From: a virus
Direction: 5' to 3' (one strand)
Virus record (IMG/VR): IMGVR_UViG_3300015024_000014
Coordinates: 1-41,507 of that record
DNA length: 41,507 nucleotides
Shown here in pieces: positions 6,895 through 16,303 of this stretch; within the stretch, counting starts at the first letter, position 1; each line of letters begins with the position of its first letter. The translations under genes were made by a program, and so were the position numbers. Under the pieces are notes generated by a model. It searched no databases, was not told the DNA's origin, and was given only the letters and a program-made list of their open reading frames with translations.

Positions 6895-7058
6895 TTAAGG
6901 GACACGCGATCGTCATTGCTAAGATCAAAAAAATCACTGACGTAGATATCAGACGGGCGATCGCTAGGAGTGGGAGTTTAGCTGCGTATCTAAACGCAAA
7001 GTTTGACGGGAATAATAGAACAGTACTCAAGAGAATCCCATCCCATGTCAGAAGTTAA
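6891..7058 (+). CDS. small basic protein coupled to portal
   Basis: This is a 55-codon frame beginning MIKGHAIVIAKIKKITDVDI. The ATG overlaps the portal stop as ATGA, typical of translational coupling. The protein is basic (many Lys and Arg), with a mixed strand-helix pattern and no family I recognise. Its 3' third contains the next GGGAATAATA promoter and overlaps the start of the following gene by 14 bp. The overlap junction is the main support for it being real. Confidence 0.45.
   Translation: MIKGHAIVIAKIKKITDVDIRRAIARSGSLAAYLNAKFDGNNRTVLKRIPSHVRS
7008..7017 (+). promoter_or_regulatory. late promoter motif, tail chaperone gene
   Basis: An exact GGGAATAATA lies 27 nt before ATG 7045. Downstream, AGTACTCAA (7022-7030) also follows the copy at 10798 at nearly the same distance, suggesting a second shared element. 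The motif lies inside the 3' end of the small gene at 6891-7058. Confidence 0.7.
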
Positions 7059-7821
7059 ATCTTATATTATTCCGTTTGTAACCGAGCCTCAAAAACGCAT
7101 CGCTATTGTTGGCAAGCCCGAAATGGGCATTCTCAACATCCCTCAATACAAGATGCTGTTGACGATCGAAAAGGTTGAGGTTGAGGCCGCAGAATTATGG
7201 ACAGTTGAAACTCAAGATCGATATGTTGCAACATTGGCAAAAGAGATCTATGACAACGCACCTAAAAAAGATCGCGCATTTGAGGTTTCGCAGTCTTTAA
7301 TCCCATCGGGTTCTAAGGTCATTGTGTCCCCACAAAATGACGATGCCCCAGCCCTTAGCCTGCATGAATACGATCGCGTCATTCGTGAACTGATGGCAGG
7401 TTATATTGGCGCCGAAGTTCCAAAAGATTGTGCAGACGAAGAAGCATTTTTAGCCGCTGATTTCAGTGAATACGAAAAGCGGAAAGCTAACAATCAAAAT
7501 TTAGTTTTTGCCTATCTTGTTAAAATCAATGAGCTTTCAGCTCAGATTGCACGCGAGGAAGATCGGCGCTATGAAGTGTATGCCACGGTCATCGCTAGAC
7601 ATCGGATCGCAGGGTTAGAAGGCATTGAGTATTCCGATCTAAATGATGCAATGAAAAGCCCTAGCCTGTTGGTTCGCCTTGGTTTGTTTGGCATCTATGA
7701 AGACCGTGGGCAATTGTACGAAGAGTCAGCGATTGGAGCCACTGAAGATAAGGATGCAACCCCAGCAGTCCCAACGCCAGCACCCGCGCCTAAAACTCAG
7801 GATGAAGTGGTAAAGCCTTAA
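7045..7821 (+). CDS. putative tail assembly chaperone, first part
   Basis: The product has 258 residues from ATG 7045 (MSEVKSYIIPFVTEPQKRIA). A TTG at 7003 would place the start before the promoter motif and is rejected. The N-terminal half is beta, the middle helical and acidic (ELMAGYIGAEVPKDCADEE, LVFAYLVKINELSAQIA), and the end is a Pro/Ala linker (PTPAPAPKTQ) before the stop. The next open frame begins, in the -1 phase, just before this stop and has no start codon for over 120 bp. That is the arrangement of G and G-T tail chaperones, which scaffold the tape measure. The chaperone role is inferred from this architecture. Confidence 0.5.
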   Translation: MSEVKSYIIPFVTEPQKRIAIVGKPEMGILNIPQYKMLLTIEKVEVEAAELWTVETQDRYVATLAKEIYDNAPKKDRAFEVSQSLIPSGSKVIVSPQNDDAPALSLHEYDRVIRELMAGYIGAEVPKDCADEEAFLAADFSEYEKRKANNQNLVFAYLVKINELSAQIAREEDRRYEVYATVIARHRIAGLEGIEYSDLNDAMKSPSLLVRLGLFGIYEDRGQLYEESAIGATEDKDATPAVPTPAPAPKTQDEVVKP

Positions 7822-8486
7822 GCTATCAACCGCCTAAAACTGATTGGGCAGAGCTTTACTATCGGTGGTGTCACAGACTAAAACAAGATGTTATTACAAG
7901 TGCAAAGGCGTTTGGTCTTAGGCCGATCGGCTTGGTACTGCAAGATCTTCAATGGGCTGAAAAGCTTTTTGAGGAGGATTTGCACCTGCAAGAATTAGGC
8001 ATTGCGGCGCTTAGTTCTTTGACCTTGAATATCAACCGAGATCCAAAGACACCGCCGACAAAATCAAGCGACTTCCATCACTTTATGAGGTCAGGTAGCA
8101 ATACTTTCCCAGCGATTGCCTGCGATACTTTTGCGGCACTTTCAAAAGATGCCCTATTGCCTTCATTGTTTTATGATGTGATTCCGCCTGAATTGCTTCA
8201 AAAACTAATCGATGGCAAAAAAGGCGGACGTGTCACCACCACTAGAGCGCTCATTGCTGACGATATCTTGATCATTGCACCACGAATCCTTAACGGGTTT
8301 GTGACGTCCCCTCTCGGCTGTTTAGGAGCATTAGATAGCGGATGGTACGAGGTGCGTGATGTTGATACAGATGAGCGGTATGAGGTTGAAATACTGCTAG
8401 AGGCTGAAGCGATCGGAATGGCACATACATTTGATGAATGCTCATGGTTGATCCGTCGTGTTGATGATTTGATTTTGTTGAGGTAG
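7806..8486 (+). CDS. -1 frameshift extension (G-T like) or TTG-started gene
   Basis: The frame is open from 7806 to 8486. Its first 42 codons contain no ATG, GTG or TTG, yet look coding (PPKTDWAELYYRWCHRLKQD). The first usable start is TTG 7932. The frame is -1 relative to the preceding gene and the only window for a shift is about 7806-7819, where GTA AAG CCT TAA offers a slip of AAG onto AAA. The WxxLYYRWC opening followed by LVLQDLQWAEKLFEEDL resembles the T domain of tail chaperones. Products would be 258 residues without the shift and roughly 480 with it. Initiation at TTG 7932 or a sequencing frameshift are the alternatives. Confidence 0.55.
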   Translation, partial: SGKALSYQPPKTDWAELYYRWCHRLKQDVITSAKAFGLRPIGLVLQDLQWAEKLFEEDLHLQELGIAALSSLTLNINRDPKTPPTKSSDFHHFMRSGSNTFPAIACDTFAALSKDALLPSLFYDVIPPELLQKLIDGKKGGRVTTTRALIADDILIIAPRILNGFVTSPLGCLGALDSGWYEVRDVDTDERYEVEILLEAEAIGMAHTFDECSWLIRRVDDLILLR

Positions 8487-8488
8487 TC

Positions 8489-10798
8489 ATGACAAATCCA
8501 TCGGACCTGTTATCACTGCGGCAAGCGATCGCTCGATCTGAGTTTGCTCAGCAATCACAAAAAGTCCCTAGCGAAGCCAGTGAAGTTTACACCTTTGCTG
8601 GTTATGCTTCAGGGCTTGATTGCAAGGTAAAAAAAGCTAATGGCGAGGTTTTGAGTGCGCATCTAGAAACTAATGGACTGATCAAAGAAGGTCAGATTGT
8701 CTGCTGTTATCAGAGCGGCGGTCAATTGCTTGTTCGGGGCATGAATAAACCGTACCCCGAAAATCCAAACATCCCAGAAGCGAAGGAAAAAAGCAGAATT
8801 AAAATACTCTACGTCAAAAAAACTACTACAAGTGTAGAACTATATATTGGGGGCGATCGTCAAAAGCCTAAAATGATCGCTAGGTTCCCACTAGGCACGG
8901 TCATAAAGGGTTTATGCCATAACTTAGGGACAGGCGACAAGTATTCGATCGGCGTCACGACTGAGCTAAAAATAGATGCCACAACGACCGATCGATATGT
9001 GAAAACGTGGACAGCGGGAAGTGGGCGAAGTGAAACGACCACGGTCAAAACAGACTGGAAAAATGACCGGATTCAGCCGATCGGCTATGGCTTTTTTGCC
9101 GAAGGTTGGATGCCTAAATTGCTAGAAAAAAAATGGTTGTTCACCACTCTAAACGCAGATAAAACAGAGAAGAGCCTAAACTTTTTCGACAACAAAGAAG
9201 TCTATAAGCTTCGGGCAATGCCGACTGCGGCGGTCATTGAGGCGTACGTGATTAGGAAAGCGTTGGATGATTACAACATCATTATCACGGCGATCGCAGT
9301 GGGCGGCACTAGGCAAGTATCAATCCTGACTAAGACAGCAGTGGAAGCACTGCCAAAAGTGAAGCCTGAGAAGTGGGTCTTCGAGGCGATTGATTATTTA
9401 ATCGATCAAAACGGGTCTACTTTTTTTGACAAGAATTTAACAGGCAGTGCTCAGGTTTTGCCATCGTCAATATCTAAGAAATTGGCCTTAAAGATTTGGC
9501 AAGCAGCGATCGGTACTTTTAAACTTAGCTCTACTGCAACTCTTGAAGAATCCACAATTATTAGAAGCTCAGGAAAAAATGATGAAAAAAAAGTTGCTAT
9601 TGGATCAATAAGCTCTAATTTTTCAGTATTACCGATAAAACTTACTAGGGCCGCTGCGGTTTCATATGGATTTCCTAATGGAGATGTGCCACCTAATCCA
9701 GGGGTGAATCCGCTATATCCTTATAGTGGATGGGTCTATTCGTTTGCATCAGGAGTAATTACATCAGTTAGGCCAGGCGACAATTTTGAATTTGCTTTAG
9801 GCTGGAATCCGTGGATTGTCGCTCCAAACTTTCAAGGGGCTATCTTAGACGGAATTAATTACCCGACTAGTCCCCCAAAATGGACATTGCAGGGGATCTG
9901 TTTAGGGATTCAGTATCGTTATGTCTGGGATTTAAGCAGTCTAGCTCTAGGACCGCCTTCAACTCTTGCTGAGCTAAATGGATTAACACCCAGGAATAGA
10001 AGAGTCACAGAAATCCCTCAGAATGCCTTATATCCTGCGGACCCTAATGCTGTATTAGCAGGTCGCCCAGATTTGTATGATGGGTTTAGCCCTATCCCTG
10101 TCGGTTGGATTGTTGGGCCTATACGTCCAGAGGCAAGGCAATGTATTATCGCAATTGCAGAAAATGGACAAACTTCTGAAATATGGGATGAGCCGTCAAT
10201 AAATTTCTATGATGGAAATGTTTATAATAATAAAAATAAAGACATCGTAAATTGGCCACCTGGAACTCCTAGACTTCCCGCGCCAAGTGTAACGCCAAAA
10301 GGCCCAGATCTAAATGAGCCAACAAAGCCCTCAGAAGCACCATGGACGCTCGAAGATTATCTATGGAATGACCCGATCGTCGTTGGCAAAAGTGGCGAGG
10401 CACTGTGGAAGAATAAAGTATTCATTGACTACACAGGCAACCCACCAAAGAAACCCGCTGCCAAAAAAGATGACAAGTTACTGAAGTTTAAAGCGCCAAA
10501 ACCTCCAAATCCGATCGGCGGTGGACTATCAGAAGATATTCTTGAAATGACGATCGCAGGTAAATTCCCACTTTTATGTGCTGAAGATAATCTAGTTGGG
10601 TCAAAGTTATTTCGAGTCGATCGATCGGTTTTTTATCCAGCGATACCAGGCACACCCAACCCCCGCAGGAGTAGCATAAAGAAGCTCCTTGTGGAAACAT
10701 ATACCTTGTCAGCAACGACCGCTGTTACAGTTAAAAAATACCCGATATTTCCCATTCCTGATGATGTGGAAATATTGTCCGCATCATTCCACTTATAG
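8489..10798 (+). CDS. large tail-region protein, unknown
   Basis: This 769-residue protein starts 2 nt after the preceding stop, with GAGGT ahead of ATG 8489. Residues about 33-85 (VYTFAGYASGLDCKVKKANG through LETNGLIKEG to GGQLLVRGM) look like a small beta-barrel, and a similar arrangement appears in the 88-residue protein at 17440-17706. The middle is mixed, from about 400 it is Pro/Gly/Trp-rich with loops (VWDLSSLALGPPSTL), and residues 590-680 hold long proline-lysine linkers. Size, composition and location between chaperone and scaffold suggest a virion or tail-tip component. No enzymatic motif is visible. Confidence 0.5.
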   Translation: MTNPSDLLSLRQAIARSEFAQQSQKVPSEASEVYTFAGYASGLDCKVKKANGEVLSAHLETNGLIKEGQIVCCYQSGGQLLVRGMNKPYPENPNIPEAKEKSRIKILYVKKTTTSVELYIGGDRQKPKMIARFPLGTVIKGLCHNLGTGDKYSIGVTTELKIDATTTDRYVKTWTAGSGRSETTTVKTDWKNDRIQPIGYGFFAEGWMPKLLEKKWLFTTLNADKTEKSLNFFDNKEVYKLRAMPTAAVIEAYVIRKALDDYNIIITAIAVGGTRQVSILTKTAVEALPKVKPEKWVFEAIDYLIDQNGSTFFDKNLTGSAQVLPSSISKKLALKIWQAAIGTFKLSSTATLEESTIIRSSGKNDEKKVAIGSISSNFSVLPIKLTRAAAVSYGFPNGDVPPNPGVNPLYPYSGWVYSFASGVITSVRPGDNFEFALGWNPWIVAPNFQGAILDGINYPTSPPKWTLQGICLGIQYRYVWDLSSLALGPPSTLAELNGLTPRNRRVTEIPQNALYPADPNAVLAGRPDLYDGFSPIPVGWIVGPIRPEARQCIIAIAENGQTSEIWDEPSINFYDGNVYNNKNKDIVNWPPGTPRLPAPSVTPKGPDLNEPTKPSEAPWTLEDYLWNDPIVVGKSGEALWKNKVFIDYTGNPPKKPAAKKDDKLLKFKAPKPPNPIGGGLSEDILEMTIAGKFPLLCAEDNLVGSKLFRVDRSVFYPAIPGTPNPRRSSIKKLLVETYTLSATTAVTVKKYPIFPIPDDVEILSASFHL

Positions 10799-10807
10799 GG
10801 AATAATA
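10798..10807 (+). promoter_or_regulatory. late promoter motif, scaffold gene
   Basis: An exact GGGAATAATA begins on the last base of the previous gene's stop codon. It is followed by ACGGAGTACTCAATG, so a GGAG ribosome site and a leader start codon come only 12 nt after the motif. The AGTACTCAA element is shared with the copy at 7008. Confidence 0.7.
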
Positions 10808-10819
10808 ACGGAGTACTCA

Positions 10820-10849
10820 ATGTCCCAAGATTCTACAGTTTTAAGATGA
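10820..10849 (+). CDS. nine-residue leader peptide
   Basis: ATG 10820 has GGAG 6 nt before it and encodes MSQDSTVLR, then TGA at 10847-10849. That stop overlaps the scaffold start codon as ATGA. The scaffold ATG itself has no good ribosome site, so translation of the leader would deliver ribosomes to it. This is a coupling arrangement read directly from sequence. Expression is not proven. Confidence 0.4.
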   Translation: MSQDSTVLR

Positions 10850-11673
10850 AAAAACAATTTAGACGTTACGCAAAACAATCTAGACGTTACGCGATGGACA
10901 CCCCCGTAGATGTTGAGGGGACCACAGCAGCACCAGAGCCTAAGCCGATCGAGACGCCTGCTCCCACTCCACCAAGGGAAGATTTGACGGCGCTCAAAGA
11001 AACTTTGGCGAAAGTGCGGATAGAAAATAATGATTCTCAGAAATCTTTAAAATCAAAGGTAGCTGAGCTTCTAGCAATTCAAACAAAATTTAAGAATATC
11101 AACCCTGAAGAATATCAGGTGCTAGTGAAAGAACGTGAATCTTTGCAAGGGCTAGCCGCTGAAAGAGAGACGATCGCCGCCACTTTTGCCGCCGAAAAAA
11201 GCAGTTTGCTTTCCTCTCATTCTGCGGCGATTGAAAGTTATGAATTAGCTATTTCGCAATTAAAAAATGAAATTCAGGATGGCAATCGATCGAGAATGCT
11301 TGAAAAGGAATTCTTTAAAGTTCAAGGTCGGGCCGAAACCGCTGAAGATGGCTTATCCTATTTTGAAGTGTTTAAGCAGTTTGCAGGCCGATCGTTCACC
11401 TTGTCTGAGGATGGCAAGTCAATTGTCGTAGTGGATAGCTCAAAGGCTCCGATGATGTCCATTGCTAATCCTAAGGAAGCGATGTCCCCCACTGAATATA
11501 TGAAAAGTTTGCATAAGCATCCTATTTTAGGGAATTGTTTCAAACTTGAAAACATCCCGAATGGCTCCGGTGTTAATCCTCCATCGGGTCAGTCGAAGGT
11601 AGTCCCAACCCGATCAACATCTGCGATCGATCGATTGAATGCCGCCAAAGCACGCGATCGAGGGGCTGCGTAA
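10846..11673 (+). CDS. capsid scaffolding protein
   Basis: The product has 275 residues. The N-terminus is a short basic duplication (FRRYAKQSRRYA, encoded by a direct DNA repeat at 10859-10893), then a Pro/Glu linker (PEPKPIETPAPTPP). A long coiled coil covers residues about 45-150, including LKETLAKVRIENNDSQ and NINPEEYQVLVKERESL, which resembles GP20-type scaffolds. The C-terminal domain ends in a Ser/Arg-rich basic tail (SAIDRLNAAKARDRGAA), where scaffolds contact the coat. ATG 10894 is an alternative start. Scaffolds guide coat assembly and then leave. Here the coat gene is 27 kb away, which is unusual. Confidence 0.65.
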   Translation: MKKQFRRYAKQSRRYAMDTPVDVEGTTAAPEPKPIETPAPTPPREDLTALKETLAKVRIENNDSQKSLKSKVAELLAIQTKFKNINPEEYQVLVKERESLQGLAAERETIAATFAAEKSSLLSSHSAAIESYELAISQLKNEIQDGNRSRMLEKEFFKVQGRAETAEDGLSYFEVFKQFAGRSFTLSEDGKSIVVVDSSKAPMMSIANPKEAMSPTEYMKSLHKHPILGNCFKLENIPNGSGVNPPSGQSKVVPTRSTSAIDRLNAAKARDRGAA

Positions 11674-14600
11674 ATGCTCTTAGTCCCACGGCCACTTAAA
11701 ATCATCATCGGCACGATTGACTACAGTGATTGCATTTCATCCTATGACGGCGGTGATGAGAAGCTGGGCTACACGTCCGGCCTAGTCGTATTTCGTGGCA
11801 AGATGACCATTGGCCGTGCGCTTGGTTTCGATACCTTGGACGATCGCAAAAACAAGCTGTGGAACCGTGGGACACCCGTCAAAATCTATATCTCTGACGA
11901 CTTTCAAGTTGTAAGACCTTCCCCACGGGGCGGGTCTTTATTTGTGCTGAGTAGCTCATACAGCTTCGATGAACGAACATTGACAGTCGAAGTAGGCGAT
12001 TCATTCGCGCTATTAATGAACCGTGAGGGAAAAGGCGATCGCACTAACATTTGTCTAGGAACAGCCACAGCCAAAACCGATGTTATTAACAGGCTTTTAG
12101 CTGCATCAGGTGCTCCTCCTTTAGTTGATGCAGTACCAGGGATTTTAAGGTCTCCTCATCCTAAATTAGTGACCGGATCTTACATTGAGCAAGCGGGAAT
12201 CATTGCCGCCGGGTCTGGTTATTTCTTGTTTATGGATTCGCTAAACCAGACCCGAGCAAGTTCGATTGAGATTGGTTTAGGCACTCCGATCGTCACCGTT
12301 GACCTTGTGAATAAAGCATCAAATTACAAGCGAATCACAGGTGAGAATCCTGCGGCTTGGTTTGTTGTTAACACTAATTTAGAGTCTACTGATTCATCTC
12401 AATATGGGTTTGAATCAACATCCGAGGGCTACGGCCCACTTGCTATCGCTGGCGTTCCATTATTTGGGACAATTATCATCCGGCGGGAATGGCAAAAAGA
12501 ATCATTATCTGGCAATAAACGGTTTGTACAAACAAAAGTATGGGAGCCTATTGGGGCAATTATCCCGCTGAGAAAGGGGCAAGCAAATCTGATATTGTCC
12601 TACGACAAATTAGAGATCTTCGAGTACGAATCTAGCGCAGCAACATCGGGCACAAGCGCCTCTGACATCTGCCAAAATGGGAATCAAGGCAGACTTAAAA
12701 CGCGGACGTTAACGGTTAGCAGACCGCTTGGAACAGTCCTAGACAAGATTATTCAAACGGCCCCTGTAGAGTTTCAGCCGGGATATCTAGAGAACCTCAT
12801 CCTTGCTCTTAGAGAGGTGGAAGAGTTTGAGTATGGGATAGCTCAAACTATTACGATCGTAAATACCTTGCCATCTGTTGCGGGTGCGGCTGTCAATCCG
12901 AATGCAATACCACCTACTGACCCATCTACAGCTAGGGACCAACTAACAGCAGGATTACGCCACACTTTGTCAAGATTTGAGCCTGCGGGGGCAATAGCGC
13001 CTGAAGACTTTGAATGGGCAAGTACATTCGCATTATGGATTGCGTCAGCTTCAACCCATGCTCAATCTTATGAATTAGTCAAAGAATGGACCGAAGCACG
13101 ATCGGAGGAATGGATCGCCGTTGAACGTGAAAGGGTATCTTTTAACCGAGCAACGCCAGAAGCCGCAGCGGAAAACCGCGCCTTAATACAAGATTCCCAA
13201 GCAACAGCCAACAGCTACCCTAGAGACTTATTTTGCGCCTTAGAAATGGTTCGAAACGATCGTAAAGTATCATCGTCAGGTAACACACATCCGCCAGCGC
13301 CGGATACTATTCCATCAGCTTATTCTTTGAAAAGTACGCCAAAGCTTTACAAGTATAAAATGCCGATTGATACTGATTATCCCTTTAGGCCAAAAACTCA
13401 GGAAGTGACGATCGAATATTTGACAATTAATGGCACGTTGCTAGCTGAAAAGTTAGGGAAAATATCATGGGGACGCTTTAAAGGATTGTCAATTCAAGCT
13501 GAATTTTCACAGGATTGGTGGGCCTATACGCCTATGTGTCGGGTGACTGTTTTAGAGCCGTCTATTGAGCTAACAGGGGACGTTATAAATACATCAGCTT
13601 ACCTTGGGGATAGCTGGGCAATATCAATGTCAGATGGCGAATGCGCGATCGGGATGGATGGGATTTTCTTAGGATTTGTCAAGAACAATATCCTTATCCC
13701 GCCTTATGTTGAAGTATCAATTGTTGATGTCGTCTCTACTTCAGTCGCCACAATCCGATCGGTAGTCGTTATAGACCCTACCCCGATCATTTCTCGCACA
13801 AGCCTAACCTCAGCAATGGTGAGTACCTTGATCGATGTTTTATCGCCGTTATCCTATGTTACAGTTACTCAGCTCTCTAATACTATAAGAGATGACGCAG
13901 CAACGCTTTCCTCCGGCGATGCAATCCTAAATCCAATCACAGGGTACAGGGAAGCTTACAAACTTGAAGCGTCATGGAATAGCCCTCTCAATACAAACCC
14001 CAGTGATCTAGCTCCGTATGAGGTTCAAATAAGAAAAAACGGGGGTCCATGGTCTACCGCTGTATTCGTTCCATCCATTTCTAGAACTTCTTTTGCCGTT
14101 GAAACCTTGACAGCCGAAATACCAGGGGTTGTGTTTCTATCAAGTAGTGCCACGCCTTACGGTTACGTTGGTCCGGGATCTTACGATCTCAAAGTAAAAA
14201 CAACGGCGGCAGCGACCGGGGCTTATTCCTCCACACTTATATCGGTTCGATTCCCAAGCCCTTACTATTCTGTCTCTATTGCAGACCTAAACAATGGTAA
14301 TGCGATCGTCGTTTCTCAAACTTTACCCGTCACAGCAACCATAAGCGCAATTACTTCAGTTCCCCCCGTCATCGCAGTGAAGGCAGGATTCCCCGGTTAT
14401 ACGACGTCAACGGCTATCAACTGGACTCTAGACGGTCCTGGCTCAATCGTTAGCACTGGACCGCTTACGGCATCATTTATAAGTGGCATAGATCCTTATA
14501 TTGATGCAGATTCAGCGTTGTTAAGTCCCTTAAATAAAGAAAGCACAATCACTGCTACGATCGACGGATACTCAGGAATCTTTAGCTCAAAAACAATTAG

Positions 14601-16260
14601 GCCAAATCAAGCCGAGTTAGCCAACACTTCCACTTATGCCGTTACTGGAATTCAACTTTTAGGGCCAAATGGTGAAGCTAATTCGATCACAGTTTCAACC
14701 AATGCAACAGTAACAATCGGTTCAATTATTCAAGGTACGGGTAATTTTCCCACAAGTTTAAATCTTGTATGGACGATCGTTTCTGGGCCTGGTACCATCA
14801 TTCAAGAGCTTTACTTGCCCGGTCAATCAGGGGAACATATTATATTTGCACCTGCTTCTAGTGGCATAACACAGATAAAAGCAACAGCAGCTAATGGAAT
14901 ATCAGCAACATTCTCTGTTATTTATAGAGTCGCTTCAGCCGTTTCTGTAAACCTCAATGTTGTGTCAGGACAGACGTTTGAGGCAGGTTCTATCTTCTCA
15001 GTTACGGCAACCGTGACGAGCACACTGGCAAGTTTTAACTCGGCTGTCAATTGGCAATATACCGTAGCGACTAACTACGCTAATTTAAGCCAATCCGTGA
15101 CTGGAAACGTATTAACAATTAACGTATTAAGTGGTGACTTCATCGGTGAAATTGCGAGTTTTACGGCAACAAGTGTTCAAGATCCAAATGTCGTAGTTCA
15201 GTTTGATATTTTTACTATTTCAAAAGTAACAGGAATTACGATCGTTGCTTCTAAAAGTTCAATCGGCGCCAATGAAACTGTCTCGGCTCAGGGTTATTTC
15301 ACGGGGATTGGACGTTTAACCGGACCTTCAACCGTTGGTACTCAGTCATTCTCATGGGGCATCTCCGGGCCTGCGACGCTAGTAAATGCGATCGAGACAT
15401 TCGTAACCTTGACGGGCACCACAGCAACAGGGACGATCGGCCTATCTGCGTCTGTTCAGGGGCGGGTATTCATCGGCAACGCGTCTATAAGCAACACGGG
15501 CGTCGTAGCAAGTCCTACGGGTATAACGGCTGTCACTACGGGGACCATTACTTATACCGCTGCTAATACTCAAACTGTTTATTTTCCCCTAACTTTTGCG
15601 AACTTATACGACGCTGGGAACACTACAGGCATCGTCATCAGTGTTGGCATTGGAGATGGAAATGTTGTAATAACGATTAACTTGGGAGCAGTGAAACTTA
15701 TTGGACAGATGTTGATGGGTGGCGGGTTTCTTGGTGCCCCGTGGAATAATACAACGTCTGATTATTTGAATTTAGGATTGCTTGAATATTCATTGAATAA
15801 CGTTTCCTGGACTAAATATGCAACCGTTAGCGGTGTGACGGATAATCTAGGACAGCTTAAAACATATCTTCCAGATGTTTATGCAATGTATTGGAGGATA
15901 ACCCGTAATGGATGGGTGGGGATGACTACATGGTCATTCTTCTCTAGGCCCATCCCGCCATCGCCTACGTCCATGGTTGTGGCTGGATTAACTTGGACCC
16001 TAACCTATTGGGACAGTGGCCAGAGTATTCAATACGGATCGCTTGTAGAGGCTGCGATCGTCTATGTTTCAATCGCCTACGCTACTGGCATCACAAGCAC
16101 AAATGTAGGATGTTATGCCCCTATAGAAAGTATTATGAATGACGCCTTAGTTGCTACTCTAGGATCGAATTTAGGATGGGCACATAATTCTAGTTGCTAT
16201 GTCGGCCCGGGCGCTATAAACAATATGGATGGAGTCGTAAGGATATTTACAAAGCGTTGA
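11674..16260 (+). CDS. tail hub/tip protein with Ig-like and F5/8-type domains
   Basis: This modular protein of 1,528 residues starts directly after the scaffold stop. Residues 1-700 (MLLVPRPLKIIIGTIDYS; LWNRGTPVKIYIS; TLTVEVGDSFALLMNR) resemble the beta-rich hub domains of tail-tip or Tal-like proteins. About 760-860 is fibronectin-III-like (YEVQIRKNGGPWS ... GSYDLKVKTT). From 870 to 1275 are four bacterial Ig-like units, each with a WxI/WxL core and a G(E)..ITATA-type strand. About 1290-1430 resembles a discoidin (F5/8 type C) fold: LGLLEYSLNNVSWTKYATVSG and YWRITR. Such domains bind surface glycans, so the C-terminal half probably contacts the host envelope. No lytic motif was noticed. Confidence 0.6.
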   Translation: MLLVPRPLKIIIGTIDYSDCISSYDGGDEKLGYTSGLVVFRGKMTIGRALGFDTLDDRKNKLWNRGTPVKIYISDDFQVVRPSPRGGSLFVLSSSYSFDERTLTVEVGDSFALLMNREGKGDRTNICLGTATAKTDVINRLLAASGAPPLVDAVPGILRSPHPKLVTGSYIEQAGIIAAGSGYFLFMDSLNQTRASSIEIGLGTPIVTVDLVNKASNYKRITGENPAAWFVVNTNLESTDSSQYGFESTSEGYGPLAIAGVPLFGTIIIRREWQKESLSGNKRFVQTKVWEPIGAIIPLRKGQANLILSYDKLEIFEYESSAATSGTSASDICQNGNQGRLKTRTLTVSRPLGTVLDKIIQTAPVEFQPGYLENLILALREVEEFEYGIAQTITIVNTLPSVAGAAVNPNAIPPTDPSTARDQLTAGLRHTLSRFEPAGAIAPEDFEWASTFALWIASASTHAQSYELVKEWTEARSEEWIAVERERVSFNRATPEAAAENRALIQDSQATANSYPRDLFCALEMVRNDRKVSSSGNTHPPAPDTIPSAYSLKSTPKLYKYKMPIDTDYPFRPKTQEVTIEYLTINGTLLAEKLGKISWGRFKGLSIQAEFSQDWWAYTPMCRVTVLEPSIELTGDVINTSAYLGDSWAISMSDGECAIGMDGIFLGFVKNNILIPPYVEVSIVDVVSTSVATIRSVVVIDPTPIISRTSLTSAMVSTLIDVLSPLSYVTVTQLSNTIRDDAATLSSGDAILNPITGYREAYKLEASWNSPLNTNPSDLAPYEVQIRKNGGPWSTAVFVPSISRTSFAVETLTAEIPGVVFLSSSATPYGYVGPGSYDLKVKTTAAATGAYSSTLISVRFPSPYYSVSIADLNNGNAIVVSQTLPVTATISAITSVPPVIAVKAGFPGYTTSTAINWTLDGPGSIVSTGPLTASFISGIDPYIDADSALLSPLNKESTITATIDGYSGIFSSKTIRPNQAELANTSTYAVTGIQLLGPNGEANSITVSTNATVTIGSIIQGTGNFPTSLNLVWTIVSGPGTIIQELYLPGQSGEHIIFAPASSGITQIKATAANGISATFSVIYRVASAVSVNLNVVSGQTFEAGSIFSVTATVTSTLASFNSAVNWQYTVATNYANLSQSVTGNVLTINVLSGDFIGEIASFTATSVQDPNVVVQFDIFTISKVTGITIVASKSSIGANETVSAQGYFTGIGRLTGPSTVGTQSFSWGISGPATLVNAIETFVTLTGTTATGTIGLSASVQGRVFIGNASISNTGVVASPTGITAVTTGTITYTAANTQTVYFPLTFANLYDAGNTTGIVISVGIGDGNVVITINLGAVKLIGQMLMGGGFLGAPWNNTTSDYLNLGLLEYSLNNVSWTKYATVSGVTDNLGQLKTYLPDVYAMYWRITRNGWVGMTTWSFFSRPIPPSPTSMVVAGLTWTLTYWDSGQSIQYGSLVEAAIVYVSIAYATGITSTNVGCYAPIESIMNDALVATLGSNLGWAHNSSCYVGPGAINNMDGVVRIFTKR

Positions 16261-16268
16261 TTTAACTT

Positions 16269-16278
16269 GGGAATAACA
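16269..16278 (+). promoter_or_regulatory. late promoter motif variant, minor head gene
   Basis: GGGAATAACA, one mismatch from the consensus, lies 25 nt before the GTG start at 16304. It is alone in a 43-bp gap. The same variant occurs before the tape measure gene. Confidence 0.6.
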
Positions 16279-16303
16279 TTAGCAGAACGATCGGGGTCTT
16301 ATA

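Noticed and set aside
7065-7074. TATTATTCCG (minus-strand near copy of the motif)
   Set aside because: Inside the coding start of the tail chaperone gene and pointing to no gene start.
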